A stretch of DNA of 25,146 nucleotides, from NCBI GenBank assembly GCA_964505265.1, contig CAZDGN010000022.1, positions 1 to 25,146 of the forward strand. Direction: 5' to 3'. Each line of letters opens with the position of its first letter. Position 1 is the first letter of the stretch. The stretch comes from CAILUF01 sp964505265 (GTDB taxonomy: Bacteria; Pseudomonadota; Alphaproteobacteria; Rickettsiales; UBA1997). The position numbers and the translations under genes are program-made. Shown here one piece after another: positions 1 to 9,079 of this stretch. Under the pieces are notes generated by a model that saw only the letters and a program-made list of their open reading frames with translations, was not told the origin of the DNA and ran no database searches.

Positions 1-3000
1 AAATCCATCCTTTATCGTCGTTTTCATTAAACTTTCCAAGGCAAATTTCGCCATATCTTTTAGAATTATTGGTTTTGATATTTTCTAAATCTTCTGTTAA
101 ATTATCAATATTTCTATATTTTTTTTCAAGAAGTTTTTCGTAATTTCTTGCAAGCCAAATTCGTGACTGATATTTTTCTAAATCAAGATTCGACACAGAA
201 ATTTTTAATCTATTTTCTCTATTAATAAATTCGCCATCTTCATTGCGTTTTTTGAATTTTAATTCGCCGTCTTCATAAATATAAAAAATTTTATCATCTT
301 CGTCTCCAGAAATATCTTGACGAAAGCTATTAAATTGCTGGGGCAGGGCAGTTAGATACCAAAATTCAGTAAGCCAAGATTGTAAATTATTTGGACCCGT
401 TTTTTGGTAATTAGTTAGAGATTGCTCTATTGAAAAATGCTCTAAATCAATCAAGCTATGATTTTGATTTAAAGATTCGTTAGCTTTAATTCTTGGTATT
501 GAATTGATGGAATTTTCAATGGTTTTTTTGTCGATTATTTTATTTAAATTGTGAGATTCAAGTTTGAATCTACCTCCTTTTTCAAAACCTGGGCGGCAAA
601 AAACCGCATAATTATTATCTTCTAAACCTTTCAAATTATATTGCATAATTGCAACATTTGGTTCAAGAGCTAATTGATTGCGATGCCTTTTTACTCTTCC
701 CGCTAATTGAATTATTGAACGAAAAGAAGAGGGTTCAATAATTGCCCAATCAAAATCGTGATCGCGACCAATTTCTTCAACGGGAGTTGCAATTAAAATG
801 AATAAAATATTTTCTTGTGAAGTGTTTTGAAGATGTTGTTTGATTATTTCATCATCAAAGGCTTGTGGTTCTTGATTGATTTGTTCTTTTCTAGTTAAGA
901 TTTTGTCTAAATGTTTTTCTTGTTCTTGCCTTAAAAGCATGATTTGCCTGCTGTGATAAGGCATAATTTTAATTGAAAAATTTTCTGGTAAATTAGTTTT
1001 GAGCAAGTGAATTGCTAGTTTAATACATGGGTCGATATTGGCAATTCGAATTACTCCAAAAGAAATTTTTTTCTGTAATTTTTGATGAAAAAAATGATGT
1101 TTTTGATGAAGTTCAATTGCGGTTTCTGTGATTTTTTCAAAATATTTTTGCTCTTTTTTTTCATCATTTTTAAATGATTCACAGTCAACAATAAAGCCTT
1201 TACGGCGAATAGTTTGTTGATTAATATTGGTAATTCTTTTGTTAATAAATTTTGTGTAAAAATCTTTAAATAAATTAATATTTTCTTGAGAATTTGATTT
1301 AGAAAATAATTCAATTTCGCAGTTAAATTCGTCAATTATTGAACAACTTACCGCTGAAGTTTTTTCACGAAAATTTGCATGAATTTTGAAGCCTTCTTGA
1401 TAAACATTGAAAAGCCCTTCGGCAATTGATGGTGTAATGGTTGCCGAAGAAATCATTACATTTCTGCCAAACATTGCTGATAAATGAATCAACCTTGAAA
1501 TTGCAATTAAATCTTGGTTGTTAAAATCATCAATTTCATCAATAACTAAATCTGAAGAAAGTAAGCGTAAAGCGGGAAGAATATATTTTCCGCCTTTAGT
1601 GGTTTGTGTTGCTGACATAATGTGGTCAATGGTGCAAACTAAAATTGGCTTGTATAAAAATGATTGCAATTTATTTTTTTGCGGATGTTTTTTTGGAATT
1701 ACTGCATCTAAAAAATCTAAATTTAATTCTTGTGAATTATCAAGCTCTTCATCAATTAAAGATTCGCTTGATTCAGAGCCAAATTCTTCATAGTTTAAAT
1801 TACTATCATCTTCATTTTTTTTGCTTTCGTGCAATTCTTGAATTGCCTTTGAACCTATTAAAATAGCGACTTCATCACTTGATAAATCGAGTTGATTTTT
1901 GTAAACATCGCCAGTTTGTAAAGTTAAAGTTCGAAGCCCGAGAGCCAAAATAAATCGTAAATTATCATGATTTGGTGATAGGGCTTGAGCGATTTTGGCA
2001 TTGGCGATGGTTTTCCCGCAACCCGTGCTGGCTATATTGATTATAAAATTTCCACAATTTTCATAACTAGAATTTTTAAGCGATGTTTTAAAATTGATGA
2101 TTTTATCAACCGCCTTATCTTGCCACTCAAAGCCTTTGGGGCTTTTTCTTTGTAATTTTTTTAAGTCGTAAGCATAATCCATGCGATCGCTAAAATGGCT
2201 TAAAGTTTGAGCAATATTTAAAGAATTTTTACAAACTCCAACCAAATGTTCATCAAGTTTTTGTTTTAAAGATTTATTTTCTTTATCGGTATTAGCAAAT
2301 AATTCAACATCACTTTTCCAATCAGTATTTTTATCTAAGGATGAATAAAAATGATCACCAAGCATCATGCAAAGCCTTGATAAATAAAGGCTTAAACGGA
2401 TTGAATTATTATTAAATTGTTCGATAATTTTTTGTTCTTCTTGTAAAATCCTCGCACTCCATTTTTTAATTTGCTTCAACCATTCGCCAGAATTTGTAAG
2501 TAATCCTTTGGAGAAATTAAAACATTCAACAAGAGCTATTTCGCTAATATTTTTATATCCCCAAGATGATTTTATAATTTTTAAAATTGCTGAAATACTA
2601 TCTTTTTTATCTTCGGAAAATCCTTTTCTTTCTCTTTCCTCTTTTAAAAAAGGTAATTTATGATGCGATAAAATAAGCCACAGCACTGCACATGCAACTG
2701 GTGGCAAGCCTTCAAAAATATTATTTTCTTTTGAGTAAAAATTTGCATTAAAATTTTTTTGCGAAACAAATTCTTTCAACTCATTTTCGTTAATTTCACC
2801 ATTAGACATTTTTGTTAGCCAATCTTTGTCGCAATTGCCAGATTGCTTAACGAATATTGAAAACAAAATTGCTGAAATAAATTCGTGACGCAGTGGATCA
2901 ATTATTTTTTGGTTTTTAGGAGGTTGAAGTTTTTTTTGAAAAATTGCTGAAGCCTTACCCCAATCATGAAGGAGAGCGGATAAGGCCGATAGTGATTTAA

Positions 3001-3334
3001 TAACGGGCAAATATTTCCAATCATTTTGCCATTCATTTTTTAATTGATTTGATTCCGTCCAATTCACTGCAACGCAACCTTCGTCGTTGAATTTGTCGCG
3101 GTTGCCAACAATCCACAATAATTCACTTCTACTTCGCGAGCGATGCCAGTGGCATGACACGGCAGTGCTTTTGGTGGCGGATTTTTTTAACAAATTCTTA
3201 AGAGTAATCAAACCCTCTTGAGTAATAATTGTTTGCCAAGTTTTTTCGCCGATACGATTGGCGAAAGCATCAAGCACTCTTCTGGTTTTAAGTAAAGCCT
3301 TCTTTTCACATTCACTTATCAAGGTTATCATCAT
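1..3334 (-). CDS. cas3: Type I-F CRISPR-associated Cas2-Cas3 fusion (nuclease/helicase), 3' end beyond window
   Basis: This is the effector nuclease-helicase of a type I-F CRISPR system, which degrades DNA bound by the Csy surveillance complex. I read 1111 open codons with no stop, and the frame leaves the left edge, so only the C-terminal end is missing. Residues about 1-95 match the Cas2-like N-terminal domain typical of type I-F Cas3 (LISECEKKAL, GEKTWQT, SELLWIVGNRDKFN). An HD nuclease motif follows at H123-D124 (LLHDWGKAS). The SF2 helicase motifs are Walker A STGCGKT (436-442), DEIDDF (599-604), SAT (630-632), the TPVEEIGRDHD segment, and QLAGRVKRHR (876-885). Two adjacent ATG codons (3334 and 3331) are possible starts; neither has a clear ribosome binding site. 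In canonical I-F operons cas1 lies directly upstream; here a PemK-like gene does. All catalytic motifs look intact, so the protein is probably functional. The family assignment is very secure. Confidence 0.95.
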   Translation of the reverse strand, partial: MMITLISECEKKALLKTRRVLDAFANRIGEKTWQTIITQEGLITLKNLLKKSATKSTAVSCHWHRSRSRSELLWIVGNRDKFNDEGCVAVNWTESNQLKNEWQNDWKYLPVIKSLSALSALLHDWGKASAIFQKKLQPPKNQKIIDPLRHEFISAILFSIFVKQSGNCDKDWLTKMSNGEINENELKEFVSQKNFNANFYSKENNIFEGLPPVACAVLWLILSHHKLPFLKEERERKGFSEDKKDSISAILKIIKSSWGYKNISEIALVECFNFSKGLLTNSGEWLKQIKKWSARILQEEQKIIEQFNNNSIRLSLYLSRLCMMLGDHFYSSLDKNTDWKSDVELFANTDKENKSLKQKLDEHLVGVCKNSLNIAQTLSHFSDRMDYAYDLKKLQRKSPKGFEWQDKAVDKIINFKTSLKNSSYENCGNFIINIASTGCGKTIANAKIAQALSPNHDNLRFILALGLRTLTLQTGDVYKNQLDLSSDEVAILIGSKAIQELHESKKNEDDSNLNYEEFGSESSESLIDEELDNSQELNLDFLDAVIPKKHPQKNKLQSFLYKPILVCTIDHIMSATQTTKGGKYILPALRLLSSDLVIDEIDDFNNQDLIAISRLIHLSAMFGRNVMISSATITPSIAEGLFNVYQEGFKIHANFREKTSAVSCSIIDEFNCEIELFSKSNSQENINLFKDFYTKFINKRITNINQQTIRRKGFIVDCESFKNDEKKEQKYFEKITETAIELHQKHHFFHQKLQKKISFGVIRIANIDPCIKLAIHLLKTNLPENFSIKIMPYHSRQIMLLRQEQEKHLDKILTRKEQINQEPQAFDDEIIKQHLQNTSQENILFILIATPVEEIGRDHDFDWAIIEPSSFRSIIQLAGRVKRHRNQLALEPNVAIMQYNLKGLEDNNYAVFCRPGFEKGGRFKLESHNLNKIIDKKTIENSINSIPRIKANESLNQNHSLIDLEHFSIEQSLTNYQKTGPNNLQSWLTEFWYLTALPQQFNSFRQDISGDEDDKIFYIYEDGELKFKKRNEDGEFINRENRLKISVSNLDLEKYQSRIWLARNYEKLLEKKYRNIDNLTEDLENIKTNNSKRYGEICLGKFNENDDKGWI

Positions 3335-3407
3335 AATAAAAAAAATTGTTTGACAAAAAAAAATAATTAGCTAAATTTATATGCACAAATTGGCACTAGC
3401 CACCGAA

Positions 3408-3447
3408 GCTCTTCATAATCTAATTGTAAAATAAAATTATGAAGGGC
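3408..3447. repeat. Inverted repeat (12-bp arms) in the gap upstream of cas2-cas3
   Basis: The arms GCTCTTCATAAT (3408-3419) and ATTATGAAGGGC (3436-3447) pair over 12 bp with one G-T pair, around a 16-nt loop. The hairpin sits in the 140-nt space between the PemK-like gene and cas2-cas3. A small TGGC-ACTA-GCCA hairpin lies nearby at 3391-3402. No T-run directly follows the arms on either strand, so it is not a classical intrinsic terminator. It could be an operator, an mRNA structure in the cas leader, or a remnant of something else. I see no coding sequence and no convincing promoter in 3335-3474. Confidence 0.5.
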
Positions 3448-3474
3448 TGACTAAATCACTAAAAATTCACAAAA

Positions 3475-3870
3475 TTATTTCCCAAAAATCACAATTTCAG
3501 AAATGGCATTTTTAATTGCCATAAATTGATTATTTGGAAGTTCTCCCATTCTTTTTCTCAATCTTTTGCTTTCGAAAACTCTAATTTGCGAAAGCATCGC
3601 GGATTGCTCTTTATCTTTAAAATTAATTCTAAAATAAAATTTATTTTCTTTGCATTTAGTAGTTAATGGAACGCCAAGAAATATTTGTTTATTAAATTTT
3701 CGTAAAACCAAAATTGGTCGCGTAAAAAAATCATTTTTACCATTTTCTTCATGCCCAATATTGATGCCGATACTGCACCACCAAACATCTCTATCTTTAT
3801 AAATAATTTGTTTATTGGTTGAATCGATTTTTTGTTTTAATTGATTCCATTTTTCAAAATTTTTTTGCAT
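3475..3870 (-). CDS. PemK/MazF-family toxin-like protein, no adjacent antitoxin
   Basis: This 131-residue protein resembles PemK/MazF endoribonuclease toxins, which cleave mRNA and are normally held in check by a partner antitoxin. The family signature appears in order: an N-terminal strand with DVWWCSIG (28-35), NIGHEENGKN (37-46), the TRPILVLRKFN strand (50-60), the GVPLTT segment (66-71), and SAMLSQIRVFESKRLRKRMG (90-109). Length is at the upper end for the family because of about 25 extra N-terminal residues. No small antitoxin gene is visible on either side: mnmA ends 34 nt upstream and cas2-cas3 begins 140 nt downstream. It may be co-transcribed with mnmA. Family assignment is by motif recognition; whether it is toxic is inference. 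Confidence 0.78.
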   Translation of the reverse strand: MQKNFEKWNQLKQKIDSTNKQIIYKDRDVWWCSIGINIGHEENGKNDFFTRPILVLRKFNKQIFLGVPLTTKCKENKFYFRINFKDKEQSAMLSQIRVFESKRLRKRMGELPNNQFMAIKNAISEIVIFGK

Positions 3871-3904
3871 AATTTTTAGGTTTGTTTTTAAGTGTTAAAT
3901 TTTT

Positions 3905-5041
3905 TTAATCCATCTTCTCAATCCAGCCACCACCAAGAACCCGAGTGCCATCATAAACTACTCCTGCTTGCCCTGGGGTGATGGCACGTATCATCGATTT
4001 CATGGTGATTTTGGCACGATTTTTTTCCAAAATTTCGATGGTGGCCAGGTGTTCTTTGGCGCTGGAGCGAATGCGGATTTCAGCTTCAAATTTTTCACCA
4101 ATTTTTGGTAAATCCATTAGCCAATTGCAATCACGAATGATAAAAGTTTGTTGATCTAAAAAATGCTCTTCACCGACAAAAATATGATTATTTTGCGGAT
4201 CGATTTTTATAACATAAAGGGGGTGAGGGTAAGCAATTCCAAGTCCGCGTCTTTGCCCTAAAGTAAAATTTATGATGCCATCATGAGTGCCGAGAACCTT
4301 TTTTGTAGCGATGTGAATAAGCTCTCCTGACTTGAAGGCGTTGGGGCGGTGCTTTTTTATCACCGAAGCATAATCGCCATTTGGCACAAAACAAATATCT
4401 TGCGAATCGGGTTTGTTGGCAACTTCAATGCCAAATCTTTTCGCCAATTTTCGGGTGAAGTCTTTGTTATAATCGCCCAGCGGAAAACATAAAAAATCCA
4501 GCTGTTCTTGAGTGGTAGCGAATAAAAAATAACTTTGATCTTTGCTATTATCAAAGGCTTTGTGGAGTTCAGATTTGCCGTCGGAGTTAATAATTTTTTT
4601 GACATAATGTCCAGTAGCCATAAAGTCAGCTCCAAGGTCACGAGCTACTTCGAGTAAATCTTGGAACTTAACATTTTGGTTGCATTTAACACAAGGAATT
4701 GGTGTTTCGCCTCGCAAATAAGAATCGGCAAAATCATCGATAACCTTTTCTTGAAATAAATTTTGATAATTCAAAACATAATGCGGAAAACCAAATTTTT
4801 CGGCAACTTTTTTAGCATCATAAATATCAACTCCGGCGCAACAGGCATTCTTCTTTTTTAGCGCTTCGCCGTGGTCGTAAAGTTGTAAAGTAATGCCGAT
4901 AACTTCATAGCCAAGTTTTTTTAGCAAACATGCCACCACAGAAGAATCAACACCTCCTGACATGGCAACTACAATTTTTGTTTCCGAGATTGGTTTGTTT
5001 TTATTAAGAATAATTTGTGGTAAATCGATTTTATCTGACAT
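3905..5041 (-). CDS. mnmA: tRNA-specific 2-thiouridylase MnmA
   Basis: MnmA thiolates U34 of the tRNAs for Lys, Glu and Gln in the cytoplasm, using ATP and a sulfur relay. I chose the ATG at 5041 (378 residues, close to the usual 360-370). The frame extends 29 codons further, but that stretch is buried in virB4 and is basic and unlike MnmA. Visible motifs are the PP-loop SGGVDSS (28-34), the catalytic Cys117 in TPIPCVKCN, ATGHYVK (142-148), KDQSYFLF (167-174), and the second catalytic Cys217 in SQDICFVP. The C-terminal beta-barrel contains LGQRRGLGI and ends in a TPGQAGVVYDG segment. The start lies 4 nt after the virB4 stop, which suggests co-transcription or translational coupling. No defect is seen. 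Confidence 0.96.
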   Translation of the reverse strand: MSDKIDLPQIILNKNKPISETKIVVAMSGGVDSSVVACLLKKLGYEVIGITLQLYDHGEALKKKNACCAGVDIYDAKKVAEKFGFPHYVLNYQNLFQEKVIDDFADSYLRGETPIPCVKCNQNVKFQDLLEVARDLGADFMATGHYVKKIINSDGKSELHKAFDNSKDQSYFLFATTQEQLDFLCFPLGDYNKDFTRKLAKRFGIEVANKPDSQDICFVPNGDYASVIKKHRPNAFKSGELIHIATKKVLGTHDGIINFTLGQRRGLGIAYPHPLYVIKIDPQNNHIFVGEEHFLDQQTFIIRDCNWLMDLPKIGEKFEAEIRIRSSAKEHLATIEILEKNRAKITMKSMIRAITPGQAGVVYDGTRVLGGGWIEKMD

Positions 5042-5045
5042 TTTG

Positions 5046-7553
5046 CTATTCTTTAATTTCGCGGAGTTTACGCATGCGGGCAATTTTTTCTTCACGGGCC
5101 TTAATTTTTGCCTGTTCAATTTTTTCATTTTCTAGAGCAGTGTGAATTTCATCAAATTGATTATAGGCAATTTGATTGTCAATTATTCTACCCTCTAGCT
5201 TGGCGTGATTAAATATTTCTTCAACAATGGCAATGTCTTCAAAACTTGAAGATAAAATTTTGGCTAGGTTTTTATTTTTGGTTAAATCAAAATCCAAAAA
5301 TAAAGTACTGCTTGCAAATTTGAGAATAAATTTGCGATCTTCAGGACAAATTTTATAAGATAATTTTACTTCTTCTTCATCAAGATCGAGTAATTTAGCT
5401 ATTTCAGAATTGATATTGGTATCGGACAATATAAATTTTGAAGTGACTTTCTGGGCAACGAGATTGAATAATTTTGTAAAGCAATGATTATCTGGTTCAG
5501 TTTCAAAAACAAAAATAGCCAAGCAATTTTTGATGCGAAGGCGATCTAAAAAATGCGGAATCTTGTCGCAGAAAATTTCGTTGTTAAGAAGGGTGTTGGC
5601 ATCCTTAAAAACAATGATTGAAGGGGTTTTTTCATCAAGGATATTTTCGATTCTGTAGAGATTATAAAATAAAATTGGTACTAAAATAAATTCTTTATCA
5701 CGATACTCAGTATAATCAAAGCCCATCAAGCGGTCATTCCAGTTGATTTCTCGATTGTTATTAAAGATTTTTTCAAAATCACCCTTGGTCCAATAATTTA
5801 AAAATTCGTATAACTTGTCAGTGCTAGGAGTACTAAAATATTGAACTGCGTCGTTAAAATTATCAACCTTATTGGCTACAATTTTTTCGCAAATTTTTGG
5901 AATTTCTTGAATTTGATTATTTGGAATTTCTTTCTTTAGATAATAAATAAAGCTGTAAAAAAATTCAGTAAGAAATTTAGTGAAATCAGAATTATGAATT
6001 TGTGAAAATGGATTGAGTTTGAGTCCGTATTTAGGGTCTTCTATATCGTAAGATAAGTCGTAATAAAAGCCCCCAATCATTTCAACAAAATTTTTAGCCT
6101 TATTATCAAAATCAAAGTAAAAAATTTTATTATTATAGCGCCTCGATTGAGCTAAAATAAAATTTAATAAAACGGTTTTGCCAGATTTTTTTCCGCCCAT
6201 AAATAATCCATGTCCATTATCCGAATCATGAAAATTGAAAAAATATGGATTATTTTGAAATGATTTGAATGCACAAACTGCAGGACCCCAATAATTTCCA
6301 GAGATTGTGCCAGTAGTATAGTTATAAAGTGAACCAAATCCAGCAATTCTTGTGCTATTAATGACTTTTTGACGCTTGATATATTTAAAATTTCCAGGTA
6401 GTTGCGACCAAAAACAATCTTCTAAGAAAATATCTTCACGATATAAAATTAAGCCCAATTCATGGAACTTTGAGCTGATCATTTTTATATCGCGATTTAA
6501 ATTTTCAGTTTCATCGGAAATAATCATAATGGTGGTTTGGAGCTTGCCAAAATCTGTAGCATTGCCTTTGACATTTTCAAAAAAATCAGTAAGACCCATC
6601 ATTATTCTAAAATCATCATTTTTACCAATTCGTAAAATATTATCCTGATATTTCACAAAATCTAATTCGCTTTCGTTATACATAAAATCGAAGCATTGAG
6701 TGATGATAAATTCAAAAGGCATTTGTAAAATTTTGTCCAAATCTTCATTTGGAATTTCGATATATTCCTTTAATGAGAGCATACCGCCGACAATTTTTTT
6801 ATCCTCGGAGATAATGTTGATTTCTTTTGAGGTGAAAGCAATTTTGTTGAAAAATAAATCCGCAGAAATATCGTTGGCACGAAGAGGATAATAGCGATCT
6901 TCAAGATTACAAATTTTCCCAAAAAAATGCATTTGCTCAGAATAAATTACTCCATCACTGGGAGTTAATTCTAGAATCTTTGCACCATATTCATTGATGC
7001 TAGCAAGAATTCCTGTTACAATTTTATTGAGTTCATCATTGATATTTAATAGGTAATTATTAATTAAATTTTTGGTGGCAAATCTTGAGAATGTTCTTGA
7101 AAGAGCCTTAACATTTTTGATGGTGTTATCAAGTCCCTCAATGACAATCGTTATATATAATTCATTGACATAACCTTGATGTAAATTGTGAATTTCGTTC
7201 CAAGTGTCATTGATTTTGTTTGATAAAAAATCATGAAATTCACCTGCTGGACTAATATCTTTTTTTCGGCGAATGGTATGAAACCAAACGGCACAATTGG
7301 TTTTGTGAATATTGTCTTTGATTGCATCGCGAATTGAATCGCGAAGTGGAATTAAGTTGTTAAGAAAAGAAGAGCTTGCGAACCCAGACACCCTGATGGT
7401 TTGCATCAACTCGCCATTTTTGGTTAAAATGGTGTTTTTATCAAAATGAATTGCAAATGGAATAAAATCTTCATCTGGATTGTCTGCTAATAATATTTCG
7501 GCTTTTTTTTTAGCAAAAACATAATTTGCTAAAAATTTAGCTAATGGGTTCAT
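5046..7553 (-). CDS. virB4: VirB4-family type IV secretion ATPase, degenerate motifs (probably the second rickettsial copy)
   Basis: VirB4 proteins are inner-membrane-associated ATPases that power assembly and substrate transfer in type IV secretion. This 835-residue protein has the N-terminal CagE/TrbE/VirB domain and a C-terminal AAA-type domain with Walker A GGKKSGKT (453-460). The Walker B region reads IIVFKDA (646-652), so the usual Asp-Glu (as in LDEAW) is Lys650-Asp651. The downstream Gln motif (ATQ) reads ETE (684-686). These changes suggest weak or absent ATP hydrolysis. Rickettsiales carry two virB4 genes, of which the second (RvhB4-II) is known to have degraded NTPase motifs; this copy fits that description and also lies away from virB3/virB6. 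The C terminus (about 808-835) is a charged, probably helical tail. It sits 24 nt after gltA and 4 nt before mnmA. Confidence 0.88.
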   Translation of the reverse strand: MNPLAKFLANYVFAKKKAEILLADNPDEDFIPFAIHFDKNTILTKNGELMQTIRVSGFASSSFLNNLIPLRDSIRDAIKDNIHKTNCAVWFHTIRRKKDISPAGEFHDFLSNKINDTWNEIHNLHQGYVNELYITIVIEGLDNTIKNVKALSRTFSRFATKNLINNYLLNINDELNKIVTGILASINEYGAKILELTPSDGVIYSEQMHFFGKICNLEDRYYPLRANDISADLFFNKIAFTSKEINIISEDKKIVGGMLSLKEYIEIPNEDLDKILQMPFEFIITQCFDFMYNESELDFVKYQDNILRIGKNDDFRIMMGLTDFFENVKGNATDFGKLQTTIMIISDETENLNRDIKMISSKFHELGLILYREDIFLEDCFWSQLPGNFKYIKRQKVINSTRIAGFGSLYNYTTGTISGNYWGPAVCAFKSFQNNPYFFNFHDSDNGHGLFMGGKKSGKTVLLNFILAQSRRYNNKIFYFDFDNKAKNFVEMIGGFYYDLSYDIEDPKYGLKLNPFSQIHNSDFTKFLTEFFYSFIYYLKKEIPNNQIQEIPKICEKIVANKVDNFNDAVQYFSTPSTDKLYEFLNYWTKGDFEKIFNNNREINWNDRLMGFDYTEYRDKEFILVPILFYNLYRIENILDEKTPSIIVFKDANTLLNNEIFCDKIPHFLDRLRIKNCLAIFVFETEPDNHCFTKLFNLVAQKVTSKFILSDTNINSEIAKLLDLDEEEVKLSYKICPEDRKFILKFASSTLFLDFDLTKNKNLAKILSSSFEDIAIVEEIFNHAKLEGRIIDNQIAYNQFDEIHTALENEKIEQAKIKAREEKIARMRKLREIKE

Positions 7554-7577
7554 TTTGCAAGTCGGTTAATTTAAACA

Positions 7578-8876
7578 TTATCTATTATCAATTTCAATAA
7601 ATTCCCTTTTGGTGTGACCAGTATATAGCTGACGAGGTCTACCGATTTTAAATGCTGGGTCTTCATACATTTCTTTCCACTGTGAAACCCAGCCTGCTGA
7701 ACGAGCAATTGCAAAAATCACAGTGAATAAATTTGATGGAATGCCCAAGGCTTTATAAATTATCCCCGAATAAAAATCGACATTTGGAAATAATTTTCTA
7801 GAAACAAAATATTCGTCATTTAAAGCGATTTTTTCAAGCTCAACAGCAATATCTAAAAGCGGATCTTTGATGCCCAGCTCGCCCAAAACTTCATCGCAGG
7901 CTTTTTTTAGAACTGAAGCTCGCGGATCGTAATTTTTGTAGACTCGATGACCAAATCCCATTAAGCGGAAAGGATCGTTTTTATCTTTAGCTCTTTTGAT
8001 ATATTCGCCAATACGATCAGGAGTTTTAATTTCTTGAAGCATTTCAATTACTTCTTCATTGGCTCCGCCATGTGCTGGCCCCCAAAGCGAAGAAATACCA
8101 GCGCCTATGCAGGCAAATGGATTGGCTCCCGAAGAGCCTGCAAGTCGAACCGTAGAAGTTGAAGCATTTTGCTCGTGATCGGCATGAAGCACAAAAATCA
8201 TCTCCATAGCTCTTGCAATAGTTGGACTAACCTTATATTGATGTGTTGGCTTGGCAAAAAGCATATGCAAAAAATTTTCAGCAAAACCAAGATCATGTTT
8301 TGGATAAATTATTGGTTCACCAATTGAATATTTATAAGCCATTGCAGCCAAGGTAGGCATTTTAGCGATAATTTTGTAAACCACATCCATTCTACCATCA
8401 ATGCTATTTATGTCCATAGATTCATGATAAAATGCCGAAAGTGAAGCCACGGCACCAACCATTATTGCCATTGGATGGGCGCGTCTTGGAAAGCCACGAA
8501 ACAAAATATTAATTTGTTCGTGAACCAACATGTTATTTTTAATATTTTTTTGAAAATCTAAATATTGAGTTTGATTAGGTAATTCGTGATTTAAAAGCAA
8601 ATAGGCAACTTCTAAATAATCAGTTTTTTTAGCCAAATCTTCAATGGCATAACCGCCATGTTGCAATACACCTTTATCACCATCGATATAGGTAATCTTT
8701 GATTCGCAAGATGCGGTTGATAAAAACCCGGGGTCATAGGTGAACATTCCGCTTTCTTTAAAAAGGCTGGAAATATCTATTACATCTTGACCAATTGTGG
8801 CATTTTTGATTGGAAATTTTAGCTCTTTGCCATTAGGCAGAGTTAACTTGGCATAGTTTTCTGAAATATTTGACAT
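7578..8876 (-). CDS. gltA: Citrate synthase, type II (hexameric-type)
   Basis: Citrate synthase condenses acetyl-CoA and oxaloacetate to citrate, the entry step of the TCA cycle. The 432-residue product carries the catalytic residues His269 (GPAHGGANE), His310 (GFGHRVY) and Asp367 (PNVDFYSG). Residues 45-66 (FTYDPG, then STASCESKITYIDGD) match the Rickettsia GltA N-terminal pattern closely. I chose the ATG at 8876. A TTG ten codons upstream extends the frame, but the added residues do not match the family and would overlap the probable promoter region. It is the first gene of the minus-strand run gltA-virB4-mnmA. Confidence 0.96.
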   Translation of the reverse strand: MSNISENYAKLTLPNGKELKFPIKNATIGQDVIDISSLFKESGMFTYDPGFLSTASCESKITYIDGDKGVLQHGGYAIEDLAKKTDYLEVAYLLLNHELPNQTQYLDFQKNIKNNMLVHEQINILFRGFPRRAHPMAIMVGAVASLSAFYHESMDINSIDGRMDVVYKIIAKMPTLAAMAYKYSIGEPIIYPKHDLGFAENFLHMLFAKPTHQYKVSPTIARAMEMIFVLHADHEQNASTSTVRLAGSSGANPFACIGAGISSLWGPAHGGANEEVIEMLQEIKTPDRIGEYIKRAKDKNDPFRLMGFGHRVYKNYDPRASVLKKACDEVLGELGIKDPLLDIAVELEKIALNDEYFVSRKLFPNVDFYSGIIYKALGIPSNLFTVIFAIARSAGWVSQWKEMYEDPAFKIGRPRQLYTGHTKREFIEIDNR

Positions 8877-8907
8877 AAGATTTGTTATGAATTTTTTTGT
8901 AATCAAA

Positions 8908-8937
8908 AATATAACCTTATTAAATCAGTTGCAACAA
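8908..8937 (-). promoter_or_regulatory. Candidate sigma-70 promoter of gltA
   Basis: On the minus strand a -35-like TTGTTG (8937-8932) and a -10-like TATATT (8913-8908) are separated by 18 bp. Transcription would start about 25 nt before the gltA ATG. AT-rich DNA gives many chance matches, so this is a plausible reading only. Confidence 0.4.
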
Positions 8938-9016
8938 ACTTTTTTAAAAAAATAAAAATTAATGAATTATAAATCGAAACATTTTTTTATTAAACTTTAT
9001 TTAAAAAAAATATTTC

Positions 9017-9047
9017 TTGAAGTTAATTTATATTAGAGTTATATAAT
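9017..9047 (+). promoter_or_regulatory. Candidate promoter of the 9080 gene
   Basis: TTGAAG (9017-9022) and a perfect TATAAT (9042-9047) lie 19 bp apart, with the start codon 33 nt further on. It is divergent from the gltA promoter. The spacer is slightly long and the background is very AT-rich. Confidence 0.35.
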
Positions 9048-9079
9048 TTCTAATATTAAAAATTATTTAAAAATATTAT

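Noticed and set aside
1051..1866. Small open frames at 1051-1335, 1518-1793 and 1645-1866
   Set aside because: All lie inside the continuous cas2-cas3 frame and have no family features; they are shadows.
1..3474. CRISPR array next to cas2-cas3
   Set aside because: I looked for regularly spaced direct repeats and I-F-type repeat palindromes near the gene and found none; an array would have to lie beyond the left edge.
5042..5128. 29-codon N-terminal extension of MnmA
   Set aside because: It overlaps the end of virB4, is highly basic and does not match MnmA; the ATG at 5041 gives the normal length.
8877..8906. TTG start extending GltA by ten residues
   Set aside because: The ATG at 8876 matches the Rickettsia GltA N terminus, and the TTG would leave almost no leader after the candidate promoter.
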